From contig NZ_BCNT01000006.1 of the NCBI RefSeq assembly GCF_001544075.1, positions 1-64,000 on the forward strand: 64,000 nt of DNA. Direction: 5' to 3'. How positions within the stretch are numbered: the stretch's first letter is position 1; each line of letters opens with the position of its first letter. Below are positions 17,731 to 26,397 of this stretch, piece by piece. The stretch comes from Comamonas terrae. Lineage in GTDB: Bacteria; Pseudomonadota; Gammaproteobacteria; Burkholderiales; Burkholderiaceae_C. The notes beneath the pieces were generated by a model. That model was not told where the DNA came from, searched no databases, and saw only the letters and a program-made list of their open reading frames with translations. The position numbers and the translations under genes were made by a program.

Positions 17731-18531
17731 ATGACGAACTCGACCATTTCCCGCCCGGGCCCGGGCACCTGCACCCTGGTCGGCGCCGGCCCGGGCGATC
17801 CGGAACTGCTCACGCTCAAGGCCGCCAAGGCCATTGCATCCGCCACCGTGCTGTTCGTGGACGATCTCGTCAGCGATGCCGTCGTGGCCCATGCCAGCCC
17901 CCAGGCGCGCATCGTCTATGTGGGCAAGCGCGGCGGCTGCAAGAGCACGCCGCAGGCCTTCATCGAAAAGCTCATGATCGCTGCGGTGCGCGAGGGCGAG
18001 AACGTGGTGCGCCTCAAGGGCGGCGACCCGTTCATCTTCGGCCGCGGCGGCGAGGAAGTGGAGCACTTGCGCGAAGCCGGCATCGCGGTGAGCGTGGTCA
18101 ACGGCATCACCTCGGGCCTGGCCGGCCTGACCAGCCTGGGCGCGCCGCTGACCCACCGCGACCGCGCCCACGGCGTGCTCTTCATGACGGGCCACGCCAA
18201 GCCAGGAGACAAAGGCCCCGACTGGCGCCAGATCGCCGCAACCGCCCACGCGGCCAAGCTGACCCTGGTGATCTACATGGGCGTGAGCAGCGTCGAGCAG
18301 ATCACCGCCGAGCTGCTGACCGGCCTGCCCGGCAGCACGCCCGTAGCCGTGATCCAGCACGCCAGCCTGCCCCGCCAGCGCCATGCGCTGACCACGCTCG
18401 CCACCCTGCCCGAATGCATTGCCCGCAGCGGCCTGGCCAGCCCCAGCGTCATGGTCATCGGCGACGTGGTGCAGGGCGTGGCCGCCTGGCAGGCGCAAGG
18501 CGCATCGGCGCTGCAGACCGCGGCGGCCTGA
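17731..18531 (+). CDS. cobA: Uroporphyrinogen-III C-methyltransferase
   Basis: A 266-residue single-domain SUMT. CTLVGAGPGDPELLTLKA is the SAM-binding start, VVRLKGGDPFIFGRGGEE the central motif, and GVLFMTGHAKPG a later one. It adds two methyl groups to uroporphyrinogen III to make precorrin-2, the entry to sirohaem and cobalamin. It lacks the CysG oxidase/ferrochelatase domain. Located 47 bp after ybiB on the same strand, it probably provides sirohaem for an assimilatory nitrite or sulfite reductase encoded elsewhere. Confidence 0.95.
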   Translation: MTNSTISRPGPGTCTLVGAGPGDPELLTLKAAKAIASATVLFVDDLVSDAVVAHASPQARIVYVGKRGGCKSTPQAFIEKLMIAAVREGENVVRLKGGDPFIFGRGGEEVEHLREAGIAVSVVNGITSGLAGLTSLGAPLTHRDRAHGVLFMTGHAKPGDKGPDWRQIAATAHAAKLTLVIYMGVSSVEQITAELLTGLPGSTPVAVIQHASLPRQRHALTTLATLPECIARSGLASPSVMVIGDVVQGVAAWQAQGASALQTAAA

Positions 18532-18557
18532 AGGCCGCTCGGCGCGTCAAAAGAAAA

Positions 18558-18579
18558 GGCCGCGATGCGGCCTTTTTTC
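18558..18579 (+). terminator. Terminator after cobA
   Basis: GGCCGC-GAT-GCGGCC is followed by six T, 27 bases after the cobA stop. Confidence 0.85.
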
Positions 18580-18601
18580 GTGGTCGCCAGCGACCTTCCG
18601 G

Positions 18602-19102
18602 TCAGCCCGCGACGTTCGCGCTGGTGGTGACATGGATCTGCCTGAAGCGCCCTGCCAGCTCCTTGCGCAGCTCCTTGCGGATCAGCGCGGCCTGCCAGCG
18701 GCGCTTTTCGTCGTCGGTCTGGGGCTGCAGCGGGGGAACGGAAACGGGCTTCTTGTTCTCGTCCACGGCCACCATGGTGAAAAAACAGCTGTTCACATGG
18801 CGCACCACCTGGGTGCGGATGTCCTCGGCCACCACCTTGATACCGATCTCCATGGACGAGGTGCCCGTGTAGTTCACGCTGGCCAGGAACGTCACCAGCT
18901 CGCCCACATGGATGGGCTGTAGGAACATCACCTGGTCCACGCTCAGCGTCACCACATAGCGGCCGGCGTAGCGGCTGGCGCAGGCGTAGGCCACCTGGTC
19001 GAGCTGCTTCAGAATGGCTCCGCCATGGACGTTGCCCGAGAAATTGGCCATGTCCGGGGACATGAGCACCGTCATGCTGAGCTGATGCGATGGGATATTC
19101 AT
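18602..19102 (-). CDS. Hotdog-fold acyl-CoA thioesterase
   Basis: A 166-residue single hotdog domain of the YciA/ACOT type. The segment NFSGNVHGGAILKQLDQVAY carries the Asn, HGG and Asp residues of the active site, and SVDQVMFLQPIHVGELV is the next conserved block. It hydrolyses acyl-CoA to free acid and CoA; chain preference cannot be read. The C-terminal 40 residues are charged and likely helical. The start at 19102 is chosen from the family N-terminus; the reading frame stays open upstream but with no binding site. Confidence 0.9.
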   Translation of the reverse strand: MNIPSHQLSMTVLMSPDMANFSGNVHGGAILKQLDQVAYACASRYAGRYVVTLSVDQVMFLQPIHVGELVTFLASVNYTGTSSMEIGIKVVAEDIRTQVVRHVNSCFFTMVAVDENKKPVSVPPLQPQTDDEKRRWQAALIRKELRKELAGRFRQIHVTTSANVAG

Positions 19103-19321
19103 GGGCGCGATTCTAGGAATATGCGGCTCTGGGCGAGAATGGGCACCCTTTTGTCCCACCCCGGGGCCCGTATTCGCGGCCGGCGCCTGCACGCCGGCGC
19201 ATTTTCCTGATTACGGCTTACGCAAAGCAGGCCCCGGCAAGACCTTTGCTTCAACGAAGCAGTCTCAAAGCCTCCCTGTTTGCGTAAGTCCTACTGATTT
19301 CCTGCTGCTGTGAAATCCTCC

Positions 19322-20593
19322 ATGTTTGATGCCGTCATCGTCGGCGCCGGCGCCGCCGGCCTGTTCTGCGCCGCCCGGGCCGGGCAGCGCGGCCTCAGGG
19401 TCCTGCTCGTCGACCACGCCGACAAGGTGGCCGAGAAGATCCGCATCTCGGGCGGCGGCCGCTGCAACTTCACCAACCGCGACCTGGACGTGCGCGCGCC
19501 GCACCGCCACTTCGTGGGCGCCAATCCCCAGTTCTGCCGCTCCGCCCTGTCGCGCTTCACGCCGGCCGACTTCATTGCCCTCATGGACAGGCACGGCATC
19601 GCCCACCATGAAAAGCACAAGGGCCAGTTGTTCGCCGACCGCTCGGCCGAGGACATCATCGCCATGCTGCTGGCCGAATGCGCAGCCGGCGGCGTGCAGC
19701 GCTGGCAGCCCTGCCGTATCGGAAACATAGCGTTTTCGGCTTCAAACGCTGACGGGGAGAGCGCCGGCAGCTATCAGATCGAGACCGACCGCGGCACGGT
19801 CACGGCGCGCAGCCTGGTGATTGCCACGGGCGGCCTGAGCATTCCCAAGATCGGCGCCACGGATTTCGGCTACCGGCTGGCCCGGCAGTTCGGCCTGCCG
19901 CTGGTGGAGCGCTCGCCAGGCCTGGTGCCGCTGACCTTCGACGGCGCCGGCTGGCAGCCTTATGCCCAGCTCGCGGGCCTGGCCCTGCCGGTCGAGATCA
20001 GCGCGAGCGCAGCAACGGGCAGCAAGAAGGAACGCATGACCTTCCATGAAGACCTGCTGTTCACCCACCGCGGCCTCTCGGGCCCGGCCGTGCTGCAGAT
20101 CTCGAGCTACTGGACGCCCGGCACGCCGCTGACCATCAATCTCGCTCCCCAGGTGGACCTGGAAGCCGAACTGCTGGCCGCCAAGGCCCGCTCGCGCAAG
20201 CTGATCGCCAACGAGCTGTGCCAGTGGCTGCCAGCGCGCCTGGCCGATGCCTGGGTGCAGCAGGACGCAGCCTGGCAACGGCCCATCGATCAGGCCTCGG
20301 ACAAGGCCCTGGTCCAGCTGGCGCACAGGCTCTCGCGCTGGGAGATCACGCCCACGGGGACCGAGGGCTACAAGAAGGCCGAGGTCACGCTGGGCGGCGT
20401 GGACACCAAAGAGCTGTCCCAGCAGACCATGGAATGCAAGAGCCAGCCCGGCCTGTACTTCATCGGCGAGGTGGTGGACATCACGGGATGGCTGGGCGGC
20501 TACAACTTCCAGTGGGCCTGGGCCAGCGCCCACGCCTGCGCACAGGCGCTGCCGGTCTCGGACCGGAAGCCGGTCCAGGACGCAGTCTCCTGA
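19322..20593 (+). CDS. NAD(P)/FAD-dependent oxidoreductase, BaiN/HI0933 family
   Basis: A 423-residue flavoprotein. The Rossmann dinucleotide site is DAVIVGAGAAGLFCAARAG near residue 3, followed by ISGGGRCNFTN, and the C-terminal FAD signature is GLYFIGEVVDITGWLGGYNFQWAWASA. The family (TIGR00275) includes BaiN, but the reaction is unknown for most members. The ATG at 19322 is preferred; a GTG four codons upstream is possible, and neither has a good binding site. Around codons 135-153 the DNA contains an inverted repeat and a stretch resembling the dispersed palindrome found between genes elsewhere in the window. Confidence 0.9.
   Translation: MFDAVIVGAGAAGLFCAARAGQRGLRVLLVDHADKVAEKIRISGGGRCNFTNRDLDVRAPHRHFVGANPQFCRSALSRFTPADFIALMDRHGIAHHEKHKGQLFADRSAEDIIAMLLAECAAGGVQRWQPCRIGNIAFSASNADGESAGSYQIETDRGTVTARSLVIATGGLSIPKIGATDFGYRLARQFGLPLVERSPGLVPLTFDGAGWQPYAQLAGLALPVEISASAATGSKKERMTFHEDLLFTHRGLSGPAVLQISSYWTPGTPLTINLAPQVDLEAELLAAKARSRKLIANELCQWLPARLADAWVQQDAAWQRPIDQASDKALVQLAHRLSRWEITPTGTEGYKKAEVTLGGVDTKELSQQTMECKSQPGLYFIGEVVDITGWLGGYNFQWAWASAHACAQALPVSDRKPVQDAVS
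19726..19779. repeat. Possible intragenic copy of the dispersed palindrome (copy F)
   Basis: Inside the flavoprotein gene, AGCGTTT and AAACGCT form a seven-base inverted repeat (19729-19750). The following bases to 19779 align with copy B near 25060 at roughly two thirds of positions, sharing AGAGCGCC, AGCTA and ATC. It is in frame and encodes a short Ser/Asn/Gly-rich loop. The assignment is tentative. Confidence 0.35.
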
Positions 20594-20610
20594 AGGCTCC
20601 TCCGTATGAA

Positions 20611-20636
20611 AAAAGGATGGCAGCGCCATCCTTTTC
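20611..20636. terminator. Bidirectional terminator
   Basis: AAAAGGATGGC pairs with GCCATCCTTTT around AGC. It lies between the convergent flavoprotein and BMP lipoprotein genes. Confidence 0.85.
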
Positions 20637-20651
20637 CTGTCCAGCAGCCGG

Positions 20652-21722
20652 TCAGGCCGAGAACTCGGGGCCCTCGTAGTGCTCGGGCACCTTGAGCAGG
20701 CCCGCGGCAATCTCCGCGCGGGCCTGGTCCACCCTGGCGCGCACGCTGGCGGGCACGTCCCTGCCCATGACGAGGCGCACGGCCGCAGGGTCCTGCAGGC
20801 CGATCTTGTAGATGCCGGGCCGGGGCGCGCCGGTCTCCTTCATGTCCTTGACCGCCAGGAAGGCGCCAATGCCCACGTCGGCCCAGGCCGAGGCCACGAA
20901 GACCTGCGGATCCACCGCCGTCCAGTCGATCACGTTGCCGATCTGGCGCACCTTCTTCTCGCGGCAGGCGCGCGTCACGCCGTCGCGGCCCGAGTTGAGC
21001 ATGGTGAAGATCACATCGGCACCCGCCGCGATCTGCGCCTGGGCGATGCGGTGCGACAGGGCGTTGTCGTCCTGGTCGCCCGAGAAGTTGGTCAGCAGCC
21101 GCACCTTGGGATCGGTATCGCGCACGCCGGCCGCATAGGCCGCGCGGCCCTTGAGCCCCGGCGGCACGCGGATGCCCGACATATGGCCGACCACGCCGGT
21201 CCTGGTCGTCAGCGCGGCCAGCACGCCGGCCAGATAGGCCGACTCCTCCTGCAGCACGTCGTAGCTGCTCAGGTTGGCCGCCTGCACCGCTCCCTGAGTC
21301 ACGACAAAGCGCGTGCCCGGAAAGCGCCGCGCCACTTCGACGGCCGCCTGGTTGTTCTGCCCGCCATGGGCGATCACCAGCGGCGCGCCCTGCTCGGCCA
21401 GTTGCGCCAGGGCCGCAGCCAGCTTGTCCTGCTGGGGCGCAATGCCGTCGATGAAGCGCAGTTGCACGCCCAGTACGTCGCGCGCCTTCTCCAGCCCGCG
21501 CCAGCCAGCCTCCATGAAACCCTTGTCGCTGCGCGAGCCGGCAAACAGGCCGCCCACCATGCCCAGGCCGCCGGGCTGGCTGCCGGCTGCCGCACCAGCG
21601 GCTGCGCCCTGCGCGCTGGCGCAGCCGCCCAGGACCATGGCACCGGGAGCAACGGCCAGGGCGGCGGCAGAAGCCAGCCACTGGCGGCGCGACATATGGA
21701 AACGGGAAAACTGCTGGGACAC
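20652..21722 (-). CDS. BMP-family (basic membrane protein/TmpC-like) substrate-binding lipoprotein
   Basis: A 356-residue periplasmic binding protein. The N-terminus has SRRQWLASAAALAV, a twin-arginine-like motif, and a lipobox LGGC around residues 31-34. The domain has IAHGGQNNQAAVEVARRFPGTRFVVTQG and GVLAALTTRTGVVGHMSG, hallmarks of the BMP family that binds nucleosides, purines or thiamin-related ligands. The GTG at 21722 is preferred because GGAG lies ten bases before it; an ATG nine codons on is an alternative. No transport partners adjoin. Confidence 0.85.
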   Translation of the reverse strand: MSQQFSRFHMSRRQWLASAAALAVAPGAMVLGGCASAQGAAAGAAAGSQPGGLGMVGGLFAGSRSDKGFMEAGWRGLEKARDVLGVQLRFIDGIAPQQDKLAAALAQLAEQGAPLVIAHGGQNNQAAVEVARRFPGTRFVVTQGAVQAANLSSYDVLQEESAYLAGVLAALTTRTGVVGHMSGIRVPPGLKGRAAYAAGVRDTDPKVRLLTNFSGDQDDNALSHRIAQAQIAAGADVIFTMLNSGRDGVTRACREKKVRQIGNVIDWTAVDPQVFVASAWADVGIGAFLAVKDMKETGAPRPGIYKIGLQDPAAVRLVMGRDVPASVRARVDQARAEIAAGLLKVPEHYEGPEFSA

Positions 21723-22092
21723 GATACAAGGCTCCTAGGGCAACAGCCGGTATGGGCAAAGAGAAAAGCCAATTTCCTTGGCAACCTGAAGAAATTGGAG
21801 TTTCACAAACTGTATGCAATTTGTGCGTACCCGGACCCTCTGGCAAACCCGCTCAGGGTCGCCACCAACCGCGTTTAGCGCCCCTGGCGCAGGGAGTTGC
21901 CGATGCCGTATCGAGACGATTGGAGCCGGGTTTGGACATATCGCCCGCTCATCCCTTATAATGCTCGACTTTGCTGGCATTACCCCGTCGGCCATACTAG
22001 TTGAATAGAGACGGGGAACAACCGCTGTTCATGGCTCTCAGGCCCGATCTTCCCGAGAACCCGCTGTCGGCACAGATATATCTGGAAATTGA
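21723..22092. other. Divergent intergenic region with the rpsU promoter and leader
   Basis: This 370-base region between the BMP lipoprotein gene and rpsU holds the rpsU promoter (21932-21962). In the transcribed leader CCCCGT (21983-21988) can pair with ACGGGG (22011-22016). I recognise no riboswitch. The left part, 21723-21900, is AT-richer and should hold the leftward promoter. Confidence 0.5.
21932..21962 (+). promoter_or_regulatory. Sigma-70 promoter of rpsU
   Basis: A perfect TATAAT at 21957-21962 stands 18-19 bases after TTGGACA (21932-21938). The start codon is about 130 bases downstream, giving a long leader with a hairpin. Confidence 0.7.
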
Positions 22093-22305
22093 ATGACTAC
22101 CATCCGCGTCAAAGAAAACGAGCCCTATGAAGTTGCCCTGCGCCGCTTCAAGCGCACCATCGAAAAGCTGGGTCTGCTGACCGATCTGCGCGCTCGTGAG
22201 TTCTACGAAAAGCCCACAGCCGAGCGCAAGCGCAAGAAGGCTGCTGCCGTGAAGCGCCACTACAAGCGCGTTCGCAGCATGCAACTGCCCAAGAAGCTGT
22301 ACTAA
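22093..22305 (+). CDS. rpsU: 30S ribosomal protein S21
   Basis: A 70-residue, very basic protein with the S21 sequence [21 protein letters not shown] at its start and a lysine/arginine-rich C-terminus. S21 helps the 30S subunit to select mRNA at initiation. GGAAATTGA stands before the ATG. It is followed by its own terminator, with yqeY downstream, a common pairing. Confidence 0.98.
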   Translation: MTTIRVKENEPYEVALRRFKRTIEKLGLLTDLRAREFYEKPTAERKRKKAAAVKRHYKRVRSMQLPKKLY

Positions 22306-22337
22306 TTCGTTAGGACAGTCGGCCGTCAAACGCCGCA

Positions 22338-22371
22338 AACCCGCGCTCGGGACGCCAGGCGCGGGTTTTTT
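22338..22371 (+). terminator. Terminator after rpsU
   Basis: CCCGCGC (22340-22346) pairs with GCGCGGG (22359-22365), followed by six T. Some read-through into yqeY is likely. Confidence 0.8.
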
Positions 22372-22462
22372 GTTTTCTGGCCACTGCGACCATCGCGCAG
22401 TGACCGCTCAAGCCATGGCGCAATCGTGCGATTTCGCCCCGGCCCTTCACCAGGAGAGAGTT

Positions 22463-22909
22463 ATGAGCCTGAAAGCCCAGATTACCGAAGACATGAAGAC
22501 CGCCATGCGCGCCAAGGACAGTGCACGCCTGGGCACCATCCGCCTGCTGCAGGCCGCCATGAAGCAAAAGGAAGTGGACGAACGCGTGGAGCTGGACGAT
22601 GCGGCCGTGATCGCCATCGTGGACAAGCTGATCAAGCAGCGCAAGGACTCCATCGCGGCCTACGAGAGCGCCAGCCGCCAGGACCTGGCCGATGTGGAAA
22701 AGGCCGAGATCGACGTGCTCAAGGTCTATCTGCCCGAACGCATGTCCGAAGCCGAGATCACCGCAGCCGTGCAGGCCATCGTGGCCGAAGTCGGCGCCTG
22801 CGGCCCTGGCGACATGGGCAAGGTCATGGGCGCGGTCAAGGCCCGGCTGGCCGGCAAGGCCGACATGGGCCTAGTCTCGGCCGCCGTCAAGGCCGCGCTG
22901 AGCCGCTGA
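22463..22909 (+). CDS. yqeY: GatB/YqeY domain-containing protein
   Basis: A 148-residue YqeY protein, matching the C-terminal domain of the amidotransferase subunit GatB: LKAQITEDMKTAMRAKDSARLGTIR, QRKDSIAAYESASRQDLADVEKAEI and GDMGKVMGAVKARLAGKADMGLVSAAVK. It probably binds tRNA, but its cellular task is unsettled. GGAGAGAGTT before the ATG is a strong binding site. Confidence 0.93.
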   Translation: MSLKAQITEDMKTAMRAKDSARLGTIRLLQAAMKQKEVDERVELDDAAVIAIVDKLIKQRKDSIAAYESASRQDLADVEKAEIDVLKVYLPERMSEAEITAAVQAIVAEVGACGPGDMGKVMGAVKARLAGKADMGLVSAAVKAALSR

Positions 22910-22956
22910 TCTCCCGCTATTTCGTACCGCCTGAAGTAACAGGCGAAGCACGGCCG

Positions 22957-22987
22957 AGCCATTTGCAGCACTGCAAATGGCTTTTTT
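22957..22987 (+). terminator. Terminator after yqeY
   Basis: AGCCATTTGCAG pairs with CTGCAAATGGCT around CA, followed by T. The convergent LysR gene ends seven bases further on. Confidence 0.85.
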
Positions 22988-22993
22988 CATGAT

Positions 22994-23899
22994 TCAAGCC
23001 TGCTGGCTGGCCTGGACCAGATGGTCGCGCAAGGCCCTGGCTGCCGGCGGCAGCTGCGCTTCGTCGCGATAGCTGATGGCAAAGCGCCGCCGGGCCCAGG
23101 GGTCCGCCAGGGCAATCACGCGCACATCGGAATAGGCGGCATAGGACAGCGCCACTTCACGCGGCACCACGCTGATGGCCAGATTGGCCTGCACCACGCG
23201 CAAGGCCGCGTCGAAGTTGGAAACATGCACCCGGTGGCGCAAATGCTTGCCCTCCTGCGCCGCCGCGCGCGTCAGCAGGATCTGCACCGCGCTCAGGGCC
23301 GGCATGCTGACATGCTCGTAGTCCAGCACGTCGGCAAAATGCACTTGCCGCAACTGCGCGATCGGGTGGCTGCGATGCGCGGCGACGGCCAGATGGTCGC
23401 TGCGGTACGGCCGGGTCTGCAGGCCGGACAGATCCGTCGCATCCCAGCAGATGCCCATGGCGGCACGCCCTTCGCGCACGCCGCGCGCGACATCCGGGCT
23501 CACGCACTCCTCCAGGGTCACGCGGATATTGGCGTGCGCGGGCTGCTGCAGAAAGCGGGCCACGTCTTCGGCCAGCGACTCGGCCATCACCGAGGCCGTC
23601 ACCAGCACGCGCACCTGGCCCTGCACGCCCTTGCCGTAGGCCGCCATCTCCTGCTGCATGTGGCTGGCCGCCGCCAGGATGGTGCGCGCATGCTCCAGCA
23701 AGGTCTCGCCGGCTGCCGTGGGTTTCAGGCCGCGCTTTTCGCGCAGGAACAGGTCGGCGCCCACCTGGTGTTCCAGCTGCGCCAGCCTCTTGCTGATGGC
23801 TGATGCCACCAGCACTTCGGACTGCGCCACCCTGGCGATGCTGCGCTGCTCGCACACCTGCACGAACAGGCGCAGGTTCAACAGGCTGAGGTCATGCAT
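22994..23899 (-). CDS. LysR-family regulator, divergent from the CoA-ester operon
   Basis: A 301-residue LysR protein: helix-turn-helix in residues 5-65 (RSIARVAQSEVLVASAISKRLAQLEHQVGADLFLREKRG), effector domain from about 90 with GQVRVLVTASVMAESLAEDVARFL. GGAGATCCCC supports the ATG at 23899. It diverges from the lyase-transferase-receptor operon and most likely controls it. The gap contains a perfect ten-base palindrome ATTCTAGAAT at 24036-24045. Confidence 0.88.
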   Translation of the reverse strand: MHDLSLLNLRLFVQVCEQRSIARVAQSEVLVASAISKRLAQLEHQVGADLFLREKRGLKPTAAGETLLEHARTILAAASHMQQEMAAYGKGVQGQVRVLVTASVMAESLAEDVARFLQQPAHANIRVTLEECVSPDVARGVREGRAAMGICWDATDLSGLQTRPYRSDHLAVAAHRSHPIAQLRQVHFADVLDYEHVSMPALSAVQILLTRAAAQEGKHLRHRVHVSNFDAALRVVQANLAISVVPREVALSYAAYSDVRVIALADPWARRRFAISYRDEAQLPPAARALRDHLVQASQQA

Positions 23900-24077
23900 G
23901 GGGATCTCCGGCGTTGCATCCGGCATGCCGCATCGGTCTCGGAGCCAGGGAGCAACCAAGCTGACATGACGGTTATTGAATTTCTATTATGGAATCTAAC
24001 AGCTTCCGAAATTGATTATTGCTGATGCATTGGAAATTCTAGAATCCAGCACGAACAACGCCCACGGAGACTGCCTC

Positions 24078-25037
24078 TTGTCAACCACCCATCCCTCTGC
24101 CGTTGCAACCCTTCGCGAAGTCGGCCTGCGCGACGGCCTGCAAAGCGTGTCCACCATCGTCGGCACGGCCGACAAATGCCGCTGGGTCGATGCCGCCCAT
24201 GCCGCCGGAATGCGCGAGATCGAGGTGGGCTCCATGGTGCCCGCCCGCCTGCTGCCGCAGCTGGCCGATACCGAAGCCGTGCTGCAGCATGCGCTGCAGC
24301 TGCCCGGCCTGGTGGCTTCCGTGCTGGTGCCCAACCTCAAGGGGGCGGAGCGCGCCCTGGCCGCCGGCGCGCACGCGATGATCGTGCCGCTATCGGCCAG
24401 CCATGCCCACAGCCTGGCCAATCTGCGCAAAACGCCGGACGAGGTCGTGGCCGAAGTGGCCCGCATCCGTGCGGCACGCGATGCCTCGGGCAGCCGCGCC
24501 ATCATCGAAGGCGGCGTGGGCACGGCCTTCGGCTGCACCTTACAGGGCGAAGTGTCCGAGGCCGAAGTGCTGCGTCTGCTGCAGGCCTTGCTGGATGCCG
24601 GCGCCGACCGCGTCAGCCTCGCCGACACCGTGGGCCATGCCGACCCGGCCATGGTCAGCCGCCTGTTTGACAAGGCCGTGCACCGGGTGGGTGACAGGCT
24701 GCGCTACGCGCATTTCCACGACACGCGCGGCATGGGCCTGGCCAATGCCTATGCGGCCTGGCAGGCCGGCGTGCGCGGCTTCGACGCCTGCCTGGGCGGC
24801 ATTGGCGGCTGCCCGCATGCGCCCGGCGCCAGCGGCAATGTGGCCACCGAAGACCTGGCCTACATGCTCGAACGCATGGGCGCGCAGACTGGCGCGCAGG
24901 TGCCGGCCCTGCTGCAGCTGCGCCGGCAGTTGCAGCAGTGGCTGCCGAACGAACCCTTGCACGGCAGCCTGTGGCGGGCGGGCGTGATCCGCCCCCACGC
25001 CGGGCCCATGCCCGACACGGCCACCGCCTGCCTTTGA
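24078..25037 (+). CDS. Hydroxymethylglutaryl-CoA lyase family protein
   Basis: A 319-residue HMGL-like TIM-barrel enzyme. REVGLRDGLQ near residue 12 is the signature with the catalytic Arg and metal-binding Asp; HFHDTRGMGLANAYAA gives the metal histidines; GGIGGCPHAPGASGNVATED holds the catalytic cysteine loop. True HMG-CoA lyases give acetyl-CoA and acetoacetate; relatives cleave other 3-hydroxy-acyl-CoAs such as citramalyl-CoA. The TTG at 24078 is chosen because GGAG lies eight bases before it and the family motif follows closely. The gene downstream, a CoA transferase, could supply its substrate. Confidence 0.88.
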   Translation: MSTTHPSAVATLREVGLRDGLQSVSTIVGTADKCRWVDAAHAAGMREIEVGSMVPARLLPQLADTEAVLQHALQLPGLVASVLVPNLKGAERALAAGAHAMIVPLSASHAHSLANLRKTPDEVVAEVARIRAARDASGSRAIIEGGVGTAFGCTLQGEVSEAEVLRLLQALLDAGADRVSLADTVGHADPAMVSRLFDKAVHRVGDRLRYAHFHDTRGMGLANAYAAWQAGVRGFDACLGGIGGCPHAPGASGNVATEDLAYMLERMGAQTGAQVPALLQLRRQLQQWLPNEPLHGSLWRAGVIRPHAGPMPDTATACL

Positions 25038-25050
25038 ACGGATTTTTCAT

Positions 25051-25099
25051 CGAAACACCTTCTAGCGCTTGCCAACAGAGCGCCAAAAGCTACCAAATC
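25051..25099. repeat. Dispersed palindromic repeat, copy B
   Basis: TTCTAGCGCTTG...AGAGCGCCAAAAGCTACCAAAT has the same core and flanks as copies A, D and E, but one arm is degenerate. It fills the gap between two operon genes and ends directly at the ATG of the CoA transferase, so no Shine-Dalgarno remains there. Confidence 0.65.
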
Positions 25100-26317
25100 A
25101 TGAGCAACTCATCCTCCACCCACCCATCGCCCCCCCTTCCACTGGCCGGCTTGCGCGTGGTCGAATTCACCCACATGGTCATGGGCCCGACCTGCGGCAT
25201 GGTGCTGGCCGACCTGGGTGCCGAAGTCATCAAGGTCGAACCGGTGGACGGCGACCGCACCCGCCACCTGCTGGGCGCAGGCGCAGGCTTTTTCCCCATG
25301 TTCAACCGCAACAAGAAAAGCATCGCGCTGGACCTGCGCCAGCCGCAGGGGCTGGAAGCGGCGATCCGCCTTGCCGGCACGGCCGATGTGGTGGCCCAGA
25401 ACTTCAAGCCTGGAGTGATGCGCAAATACGGCCTGGACTATGCCGCGCTCTCCAGGCTGAACGAGCGGCTCATCTACGTGAACCACACCGGCTTCCTGCC
25501 CGGCCCCTACGAGCACCGCACCGCGCTCGATGAAGTGGTGCAGATGATGGGCGGCCTGGCCTACATGACGGGCCGCCCCGGCGACCCCTTGCGCGCGGGC
25601 ACCAGCGTCAACGACATCATGGGCGGCATGTTCGGCGCCATCGGCGCGATGGCCGCGCTGATACAGCGCGCGCAGACCGGCAAGGGCCAGGAGATCGACT
25701 CCGCGCTGTTCGAAAACAATGTCTTCCTCGTGGGCCAGCACATGATGCAGTACGCCGTGACCGGCCAGGCCGCCGAGCCCATGCCCAACCGCATCTCGGC
25801 CTGGTCGGTGTACGACGTGTTCACCGTGCTGGATGGCGAGCAGATCTTCCTGGCCGCCGTCAGCGATGCGCAATGGGCCGCCATGTGCAACGCCTTCGGC
25901 TGGAGCGACCTGCTGGCCCACCCGCAGTACGCGACCAACAACGACCGCGTGCGCCTTCGCCCCACCCTGCTGTCCGAGCTGCGCCGGCGCTTTGCGCCAA
26001 TGACGGCCGCGCACATCGCCAAGCGATTTGAGGACAACGGCCTGCCCTATGCCCCCATCAGCAAGCCCGAGCAACTGCTGGACGATCCGCATTTGCGCGC
26101 CACGGGCGGCCTGGCCGATGTGCGCCTGACCGACGGCGAACGTGCCGGCCAGACGGCACCGGCCACCTTGCTGCCGGTTCGCATGGCGGGCGAACGCCTA
26201 GGCGTGCGCATGGACCCGCCCCAGCTGGGCGAACACACCCAGGAGCTGCTGGACAGCCTGGGTTACGACGCGGCCGCCATCGCCGCGCTGCGCGCCAGCG
26301 GCGCCGTGGCGGGCTGA
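25100..26317 (+). CDS. CaiB/BaiF family CoA transferase
   Basis: A 405-residue class III CoA transferase. VVEFTHMVMGPTCGMVLADLGAEVIKVEP opens the family, and the nucleophilic aspartate is expected in the central region around YEHRTALDEVVQMMGG. It moves CoA from a donor such as succinyl-CoA to a carboxylic acid. With the HMG-CoA lyase-type gene before it and the receptor after it, a dicarboxylic or 3-hydroxy acid substrate is likely. The ATG at 25100 directly follows a palindromic repeat, so translation may depend on coupling with the upstream gene. Confidence 0.92.
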   Translation: MSNSSSTHPSPPLPLAGLRVVEFTHMVMGPTCGMVLADLGAEVIKVEPVDGDRTRHLLGAGAGFFPMFNRNKKSIALDLRQPQGLEAAIRLAGTADVVAQNFKPGVMRKYGLDYAALSRLNERLIYVNHTGFLPGPYEHRTALDEVVQMMGGLAYMTGRPGDPLRAGTSVNDIMGGMFGAIGAMAALIQRAQTGKGQEIDSALFENNVFLVGQHMMQYAVTGQAAEPMPNRISAWSVYDVFTVLDGEQIFLAAVSDAQWAAMCNAFGWSDLLAHPQYATNNDRVRLRPTLLSELRRRFAPMTAAHIAKRFEDNGLPYAPISKPEQLLDDPHLRATGGLADVRLTDGERAGQTAPATLLPVRMAGERLGVRMDPPQLGEHTQELLDSLGYDAAAIAALRASGAVAG

Positions 26318-26397
26318 CAGCGCACAGCCCAACTCCCACTGATTGACAGCGATCCACACCACATAGACGGGAACAGCCCGCATTCCGGAGACAAGGC

